A stretch of DNA of 18,281 nt, taken from NCBI GenBank assembly GCA_910579515.1, contig CAJTUV010000051.1:1-18281 (forward strand). Reading direction: 5' to 3'. Below are positions 13,828-18,281 of this stretch, one piece after another (position 1 is the stretch's first letter; every line of letters starts with the position of its first letter). A program made the translations under genes and the position numbers. The notes under the pieces were generated by a model. It did no database searches. It saw nothing but the letters and a program-made list of their open reading frames with translations, and was not told the DNA's origin. Source of the stretch: an uncultured Hungatella sp. GTDB taxonomy: Bacteria > Bacillota > Clostridia > Lachnospirales > Lachnospiraceae.

Positions 13828-14577
13828 TTAAATGCACTTATAACCCACAATGGTAACGGTCCCTTTTCCCGGATATCGTTTTATTTTATATTTTCTGGGA
13901 AAAGCTTCAATCAGGCTGGGGAGTTTTGTAAACCCATAAGTTCTGACGTCAAAATCGGGCTTGGCTCTTTTTATAAATTGTCCGGCCGAGCTTACGTTTA
14001 CATAACCTTCGTCGTCCTGATATTTATCAAAGGCGATTTTTAAAAGCTTATGGATTTCTTTATCTACGGTTTTGGTTCCTGCCTGTTCGTGAGAAGGGTC
14101 AGAATCGCTGTTATCATTTTTTTCCACAGGTTCCTGGATTTTTCCAGAGATATTTTCCAGAAATACAAACTCGTCACAACTGTTTCGGAAGGATTCGGGA
14201 GTCTTTTTTTCTCCGACGCCCATAACATAAACGCCGGATTCGTGGAGGCTGATTGCGAGGGGAGTGTAATCGCTGTCGCTTGCAACGATAACAAAGGCGT
14301 CATAGATTTCTTTATGTAACAGATTGATGGCATCAATGACAAGAGCGATATCGGTTGCATTTTTTCCTGATACATAATCGAATTGCTGCTCTGCTTTGAT
14401 TGCCAGCCGCTTTAGTTCGCTTTCCCAGTTTTTCAGCGCTTCTTTTTTCCAGTTTCCATAGGCCCTTTTTACCACCACGCGCCCATGAACCGATACTTCC
14501 TGCATGACGTCTTCCAGTTTCGACAGCTGAGTGTTGTCTGCATCAATTAACATTACGATCTTTTCTAAGTTTTCCAT
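13828..14577 (-). CDS. NYN domain ribonuclease-like protein with OST-HTH (LOTUS) domain
   Basis: A 249-aa protein. Residues 6-143 are a NYN/PIN-like nuclease fold with the acidic metal ligands visible: D12 and D14 in LIDADN, D76 in KNATDIALVIDA, and D101/D103 in ASDSDYTPL. Residues 144-170 are a polar linker. Residues 172-247 fit the OST-HTH/LOTUS domain (DEGYVNVSSAGQFIKRAKPDFDVRTYGFTKLPSLIEAF), a proposed RNA-binding unit. Such NYN-LOTUS proteins are widespread in bacteria and are thought to act in RNA processing or decay, but targets are unknown. ATG 14577 has AGAGGTAAA upstream. It is separated from the pur operon and the kinase operon. Confidence 0.87.
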   Translation of the reverse strand: MENLEKIVMLIDADNTQLSKLEDVMQEVSVHGRVVVKRAYGNWKKEALKNWESELKRLAIKAEQQFDYVSGKNATDIALVIDAINLLHKEIYDAFVIVASDSDYTPLAISLHESGVYVMGVGEKKTPESFRNSCDEFVFLENISGKIQEPVEKNDNSDSDPSHEQAGTKTVDKEIHKLLKIAFDKYQDDEGYVNVSSAGQFIKRAKPDFDVRTYGFTKLPSLIEAFPRKYKIKRYPGKGTVTIVGYKCI

Positions 14578-14605
14578 AATTTACCTCTTTGATCTTTGTA
14601 CGTTT

Positions 14606-14634
14606 ATCTTACCATATCCTGCCTTTTTTGAAAA
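14606..14634 (-). promoter_or_regulatory. Possible promoter of the NYN gene
   Basis: On the minus strand TTTTCA (14634-14629) and TAAGAT (14611-14606) are 17 bp apart, about 30 bp upstream of the start. Moderate match. Confidence 0.35.
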
Positions 14635-14715
14635 GTAATAGGAGAAAATTATCAGCGCCTTTTTTATTCCCATAAATCCCCCGTTCATTCCTTTTTACTG
14701 AAGAATAAACCTGTT

Positions 14716-14745
14716 TTGTCGATGTAATACGAAAGGTTCTAAATT
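14716..14745 (+). promoter_or_regulatory. Possible promoter of the two-component operon
   Basis: TTGTCG at 14716-14721 and TAAATT at 14740-14745 with an 18-bp spacer, only about 20 bp before the TTG start. Weak match. No AgrA-type direct repeats are seen nearby. Confidence 0.3.
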
Positions 14746-14764
14746 AAATTCGAGGTGAAGACAT

Positions 14765-15511
14765 TTGAATATAGCAGTTGTCGATGATGAAAAAGAGGTT
14801 CGATATTATCTGAAAAAACAAATTATGGAACAAAAAGCGGACCATTCCATCTATCTGTATGCTGCAGGAGAGGAGTTCCTGTCTTCAGAGGAAAACTTTG
14901 ACATTGTATTTCTTGATATACAGATGAAGGGAATAGACGGCATAGAGACAGCAAGGGTTCTTAGAAAACAGCACAAGGACATGATACTCATATTCATTAC
15001 AGGGAGAAAAGAATATGTGTTTCAGGCATTTGACGTTATGGCCTTTCACTATCTGGTAAAACCCATAGAAGAAACGAGATTTGCAGAGGTCTTTCATCGT
15101 GCTGTACAGGAGGCGGTGAGACGCCAAAAAAGAGCAGGAAGACAGCTTTTTGTCAAGACAAAAGACAGAAGCGTTACCATGGAAGCAGACCGTATTGTGT
15201 ATATTGAGAGTATGTTAAAAAAGGTGCGGATTCGCACCACAGAGGGAATGGTAGAGGCCTATGGCTCGATTAAGGAGCTGGAGAGGCAGCTTGGGCAGGG
15301 ATTTTATCGCTGTCACAGAGCATACCTGGTAAATATGGCTTATATTACAGAGTATAATTTTGATACCATCACCCTGGCGGGAGGTCAAAAAGTATATCTG
15401 TCGAAACACAAACACAATGAATTTGTAAAAGTTTATATGAAGTTTTTGCGGAGTGGAGGTGTGCTGCTTGGGACAGATTTATGTACCGACAATTTTACAG
15501 ATTCTGATTGA
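14765..15511 (+). CDS. LytTR family response regulator (AgrA-like)
   Basis: A 248-aa two-component regulator. The receiver (1-120) has D7/D8, the phosphorylation site D51 in VFLDIQM, T79 and K99 in LVKP. The LytTR DNA-binding domain (about 128-230) shows FVKTKDRSVTMEADRIVYIES, YGSIKELERQL and GFYRCHRAYLVNMAYI, typical of AgrA/ComE/LytR. It starts with TTG 14765, chosen because GAGGTGAAG precedes it and MNIAVVDDE is the normal opening. Its end overlaps the kinase start by 44-59 bases. The tail after about residue 230 is read within this overlap and is unlikely to be functional. It should bind paired direct repeats upstream of target genes. Confidence 0.93.
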   Translation: MNIAVVDDEKEVRYYLKKQIMEQKADHSIYLYAAGEEFLSSEENFDIVFLDIQMKGIDGIETARVLRKQHKDMILIFITGRKEYVFQAFDVMAFHYLVKPIEETRFAEVFHRAVQEAVRRQKRAGRQLFVKTKDRSVTMEADRIVYIESMLKKVRIRTTEGMVEAYGSIKELERQLGQGFYRCHRAYLVNMAYITEYNFDTITLAGGQKVYLSKHKHNEFVKVYMKFLRSGGVLLGTDLCTDNFTDSD

Positions 15512-16919
15512 TTTTTTTGAGGGGTGTTTTCTCTGGAAATTTTATGGGGAGTTTTTGGAAAGACGGTTTCAGGAAAAACAGAAATGGGAGTTTGGAATTA
15601 TGGTTTTGTATGTGCTGTTTCAGAATGGAAAAAAACTCCTTTTGCCCACAGATTATGGGGCGTTTCAGGCGTTGGCAAATCTGTTTTTTAGTTTTTTGTT
15701 TTTGTATTTTTTGGGAAAATGTTTTTATAAGCACAATCCTGTCATCCTTGTTTTTGTGGCGGTCAGTTTTTTGGCAATTCACGAGGTAAGTCGGATCATC
15801 AGGCTGGTTATTCCATATGCGGCCAATATCGTAATCCTTTTGTTTTGTTGGTGCAGGGAGAAAGGATGGAGAATTTCTGAAAAGAGTGCTGAAGCGTTTA
15901 TAAAAATCGTTTTAGATCTGATGTGGCTTTTGGGATATGGGATACGAATTGGGTTTATGTGGCTTTCTTTAAACAGTATTTCCAAAAATTTTTATGAAAG
16001 AGAATTTGTGGAGGCACAGGAGATCCGGTTTCTTTTGATTCCCAGTCTGACAAGTCTTTGTGTGACCGCACTGCTGAACACGATAATGTTTCGCACTGTG
16101 GAAGGCTTATCTGAATTTTTATTTGACCTTTATCCGTTTTTACGTTTCTTTATTTTAGTCATCCTATTTTTGATGGTGCTTTCCATATTGTATGGGGTGA
16201 AACTGTTTCAGGACATGATTTCTCTGAACAAAGAGAGAAAGTGCCACAGCGTTTTGGAAAAACAGATGGAAATTATGATGGAATATTCTGAGGAAGAGAA
16301 AAGGATTCAATCGGAAGTTTGCAGTATAAAACACGATTTAAGAAATACTCTTGCTGTCATAAGCCAGATTGCAGGAAGGGAGGAAACAGACGGGGCGGTA
16401 AGCGATTATTTATTGGGGCTTAAAGAGGCTGTAAACAGACTGGAGTATCAATTTGAGACAGGAAATTTTGTAGTCGATGTCCTGCTGAATCTAAAATATA
16501 AGGATGCCATTGAGAGAATCCCAGATTTAACCGTAGATGCAGAAGAATTTTTCTTTCCACAGGACTTAAAGATTTCCAGCTATGACATAGGAATTATTGT
16601 TGGAAATGCCCTGGACAATGGAATTGAGGCGTGTGAAAGGCTGAAGGAACAAGATCCTCAAGAGAAGGCATATATAAAGCTTATCACTTACCAAAAACGC
16701 CAGATGTTTTTTATGGAAATAGAAAACAGTTTTTGTGGGGAACTTCTCACGAAAAAAACGTCGGAATTTCCTGTGACAGACAAAAAGGATAAAAGCGTTC
16801 ATGGAATAGGACTTGCCAATATCAAGCGGGCTGTAAAACTGTATCACGGCGCTGTGGAATGGGAGGTGAAGGGAAGAGTTTTTTTGTTGGCAGTGATGTT
16901 GCAAAATCAATCTATTTAG
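15468..16919 (+). CDS. GHKL sensor histidine kinase (AgrC-like)
   Basis: Membrane sensor that phosphorylates the adjacent response regulator. From TTG 15468 it has 483 aa: six or so hydrophobic segments up to about residue 245, a coiled helix, then SIKHDLRN with the phospho-acceptor His289, and a GHKL ATPase with the N-box IIVGNALDNGIEAC (N380, N384) and the G-box VHGIGLANIKRAV. I prefer TTG 15468, since TGGAGGTG at 15454-15461 is at the right distance; a GTG at 15453 would add 5 residues but has no good ribosome binding site. The layout is that of AgrC and other peptide-sensing kinases, but no agrD-like peptide or AgrB gene is next to it. The N-terminal part is strongly aromatic. Confidence 0.9.
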   Translation: MGQIYVPTILQILIDFFEGCFLWKFYGEFLERRFQEKQKWEFGIMVLYVLFQNGKKLLLPTDYGAFQALANLFFSFLFLYFLGKCFYKHNPVILVFVAVSFLAIHEVSRIIRLVIPYAANIVILLFCWCREKGWRISEKSAEAFIKIVLDLMWLLGYGIRIGFMWLSLNSISKNFYEREFVEAQEIRFLLIPSLTSLCVTALLNTIMFRTVEGLSEFLFDLYPFLRFFILVILFLMVLSILYGVKLFQDMISLNKERKCHSVLEKQMEIMMEYSEEEKRIQSEVCSIKHDLRNTLAVISQIAGREETDGAVSDYLLGLKEAVNRLEYQFETGNFVVDVLLNLKYKDAIERIPDLTVDAEEFFFPQDLKISSYDIGIIVGNALDNGIEACERLKEQDPQEKAYIKLITYQKRQMFFMEIENSFCGELLTKKTSEFPVTDKKDKSVHGIGLANIKRAVKLYHGAVEWEVKGRVFLLAVMLQNQSI

Positions 16920-16939
16920 AAAAGGAAAGGGGTAATAAG

Positions 16940-17533
16940 ATGAGGATTCACAATTTTTTGAGCAGTGACACTGCCTTCTTTGGAGCGGGATTATCCAGGA
17001 ATAGCAGACAGCAAAAGGTAGAGAACCTGATGAATCAGAAACAGTCTCTTCTGGAGAGAAAAAATGAGTTATTAAGCCAGACCAGTGAGAGCGAGAAAGA
17101 TAAAAAATTGATTCAAAATATTTTGGATACTTATGAAGAGCAGATAAAAAGTCTGGATCAGCAGATATCAAAGGAAATGATGTCCCAGCCTGAGAAAAAA
17201 GAGGAAAGACCAAAGACGAAGTCGGATCTGGAACGGGAAAAGATTACAGATTTAGTCACCTTGTCCTCGACTTTTACTAAGACAAAGGCTGTTCGCGCTG
17301 CACAGACTCAGGTGGAGGGTGAGGCAAGAGTGCTGGAAAGCGAGATAAAAACGGATAAAGGGCGTTTAGGGGATTCTGAGGGTATTGCAAAAAAAGAGGA
17401 AAGATTGGTGCAGTTAAAGCAGAGAGCCACAAAAATTGCCTCTGAGGCTGGTGCTATAGCGAAAGAGGTAATAGAGGAGGCGAAAAAGGAAGAAGAATCA
17501 ACAGAACAATCGGATTTCCCAGAGAGAAAATAA
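16940..17533 (+). CDS. Hypothetical coiled-coil protein, possibly FlxA-like
   Basis: A 197-aa charged protein of unknown function. It opens MRIHNFLSSDTAFFGAGLS, then is helical: residues 22-80 (KVENLMNQKQSLLERKNELL and TYEEQIKSLDQQISKEMM) and about 105-185, both with coiled-coil spacing and many Lys/Glu. The first segment recalls FlxA-like proteins (a QI-x-L-x-QI pattern after an EKDKK turn). No signal peptide or membrane segment. ATG 16940 is used because AAAGGAAAGGGG precedes it; an earlier in-frame ATG at 16859 lies in the kinase gene. It is 20 bp after the kinase stop, so probably co-transcribed. It might be a target or partner of the signalling pair. Confidence 0.6.
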   Translation: MRIHNFLSSDTAFFGAGLSRNSRQQKVENLMNQKQSLLERKNELLSQTSESEKDKKLIQNILDTYEEQIKSLDQQISKEMMSQPEKKEERPKTKSDLEREKITDLVTLSSTFTKTKAVRAAQTQVEGEARVLESEIKTDKGRLGDSEGIAKKEERLVQLKQRATKIASEAGAIAKEVIEEAKKEEESTEQSDFPERK

Positions 17534-17621
17534 TGGACTTTGTGTGGCCTCTGTGATATACTTAATGAAAGATGAACTAAAAGATACAGATTACAGAAGA
17601 AAAAAGCAGAAGATAAAATAT

Positions 17622-17653
17622 AAGGGTGCAGAGTCTGTCAGACGGCACCCTTT
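17622..17653 (+). terminator. Probable terminator after the kinase operon
   Basis: AAGGGTGC (17622-17629) pairs with GCACCCTT (17645-17652), and inside it TCTG pairs with CAGA. The T-run is short (CCCTTTCATCAT), so termination may be partial and allow read-through to the next gene. Confidence 0.5.
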
Positions 17654-17713
17654 CATCATACAAAAGAGACCGTGAGGAGTTTGGCATAATGGAAAAGAGA
17701 AGGGAGGAACCGT

Positions 17714-18121
17714 ATGTTAGATGAAAGGGATTTGGCTATTCTAAAAAATACGATGGAATCTGTATTAAATGAGCGCTTGGCAAAGTCAGAGACAGCGATT
17801 TTGGAAAAAGTGGATGAGCGTTTGGCGAAATCAGAGACAGCGATTTTGGAAAAAGTGGATGAACGCCTGGCAAAGTCAGAGACGACGATTCTGGAAAAAG
17901 TAGATGAGCGCTTGGCGAAATCAGAAAATCTTATTTTGGAAGAGATGGAGCGGACAAGAAGTATTTTGGAAAATCGAATAGACAAGGTTGAGAGAGAGGT
18001 AGATGGATTAAAACAATATTATAGAATTACAAAATCCGAGAATGATAATGCGATGCTGTTGTTAAAATTGATTGAACAGTTATCGAAAAGAGTTGAGGAA
18101 TTGGAGAGAAAAATTGCATAA
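17714..18121 (+). CDS. Hypothetical coiled-coil protein with 15-residue tandem repeats
   Basis: A 135-aa soluble, highly charged protein, function unknown. Residues 20-79 are four copies of a 15-residue unit, consensus ERLAKSETAILEKVD; copies 1-3 are almost identical and copy 4 is changed (SENLILEEME). The rest (MERTRSILENRIDKVEREVDGLKQYYRI, then LLLKLIEQLSKRVEELERKIA) is ordinary heptad coiled coil. A 15-residue period (15/4 = 3.75) is expected to give a right-handed or straight helical bundle. Start ATG 17714 follows GGGAGGAACC. It is about 180 bp after the previous coiled-coil gene and has a strong terminator behind. No signal peptide. Confidence 0.65.
   Translation: MLDERDLAILKNTMESVLNERLAKSETAILEKVDERLAKSETAILEKVDERLAKSETTILEKVDERLAKSENLILEEMERTRSILENRIDKVEREVDGLKQYYRITKSENDNAMLLLKLIEQLSKRVEELERKIA
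17771..17950 (+). repeat. Four 45-bp tandem repeats inside the coiled-coil gene
   Basis: Units at 17771-17815, 17816-17860, 17861-17905 and 17906-17950. The first three differ at few bases, mostly third positions; the fourth differs in its second half. This is a probable site of copy-number change in frame. Confidence 0.9.
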
Positions 18122-18126
18122 TCCGC

Positions 18127-18168
18127 AAAAAGGGGAAGCATATGAAACAGAGAGGCTTCCCTTTTTTA
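18127..18168 (+). terminator. Intrinsic terminator
   Basis: AAAAAGGGGAAGC (18127-18139) pairs with GCTTCCCTTTTTT (18155-18167) through a 15-base loop, with a G-T wobble. The T-run forms part of the stem's 3' side. It can end the coiled-coil gene. Confidence 0.88.
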
Positions 18169-18183
18169 TATTGGGTTATTGTT

Positions 18184-18240
18184 GACTGGGCAGCCAGTCC
18201 TTAATTGCTCAGTAAATTGTAACAATACTTAGAGTATAAT
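18184..18240. promoter_or_regulatory. Cluster of palindromes and a -10 at the window end
   Basis: Three inverted repeats lie close together: GACTGG-gcag-CCAGTC (18184-18199), ATTGT-a-ACAAT (18216-18226) and ATACT-tag-AGTAT (18225-18237). The last overlaps a perfect TATAAT at 18235-18240, which has no good -35 at 17 bp. It looks like a regulated promoter for a gene beyond the window. Confidence 0.4.
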
Positions 18241-18281
18241 TATCATTGGCAGAAATAAAGGGAAGAGAGCGAAACCTCTTC

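Noticed and set aside
16859..16939. Longer start for the coiled-coil protein (ATG 16859)
   Set aside because: This start lies inside the kinase reading frame with no good ribosome binding site; ATG 16940 has AAAGGAAAGGGG at a normal distance.
17565..17675. A 36-codon ORF (MKDELKDTDY...) between the two coiled-coil genes
   Set aside because: It has no ribosome binding site and runs through the terminator-like hairpin at 17622-17653. Its basic, low-complexity composition gives no support.
17656..17985. Repetitive ORF on the minus strand opposite the tandem repeats
   Set aside because: It is the mirror of the 45-bp repeats in the plus-strand gene. It has no ribosome binding site, and the plus frame has a good start and heptad structure.

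Overview
The window looks like chromosomal DNA from a Gram-positive anaerobe of the Clostridia, most likely Lachnospiraceae. The reasons are moderate GC, strong AGGAGG-type ribosome binding sites, sigma-A promoters with 17-bp spacers, SdpI-like and GHKL/LytTR genes, and a purE-purM-purN-purD order. The genus assignment is inference; no rRNA or marker gene is present.

Layout. Positions 1-345 hold a promoter, a 49-codon ORF and what looks like the decayed end of a HigA-type antitoxin. Positions 346-4861 are accessory genes: a GNAT acetyltransferase, a MATE exporter (minus), the remains of a Crp/Fnr-type regulator facing away from that exporter, a DNA alkylation repair protein (minus), an SdpI-like membrane protein and a secreted cell-wall-type protein with an EF-hand. 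Positions 4898-7721 are a TPP-riboswitch operon: riboswitch, intrinsic terminator, thiM, thiE, an AraC-type regulator overlapping thiE by ATGA, and a cysteine-rich DUF3795 protein, closed by a terminator. Positions 7870-10035 are a two-gene radical SAM operon of unknown product. Positions 10201-13771 are the purine genes purE, purM, purN and purD. A 114-base near-continuous imperfect hairpin fills the purE-purM gap. A minus-strand NYN/OST-HTH protein converges on purD. Positions 14765-18121 are a LytTR response regulator, a GHKL histidine kinase and two coiled-coil proteins, the second built on a 15-residue tandem repeat. The last 110 bases hold palindromes and a possible promoter for a gene beyond the window.

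How the genes work together. ThiM and ThiE salvage the thiazole moiety and join it to HMP-PP to give thiamine phosphate, under riboswitch feedback. PurD, PurN, PurM and PurE cover steps 2, 3, 5 and 6 of IMP synthesis; purK is not in the window. The regulator and kinase form an AgrA/AgrC-like signalling pair, whose targets may include the coiled-coil genes directly downstream.

The strongest unexplained signals are three. (1) A palindrome is centred at -41.5 of the MATE promoter, the class II activator position, beside a regulator gene that has lost its sensor domain. (2) A long hairpin lies between purE and purM. (3) The paired radical SAM enzymes are of unknown pathway. I did not find a clearly new defence or mobile system here.
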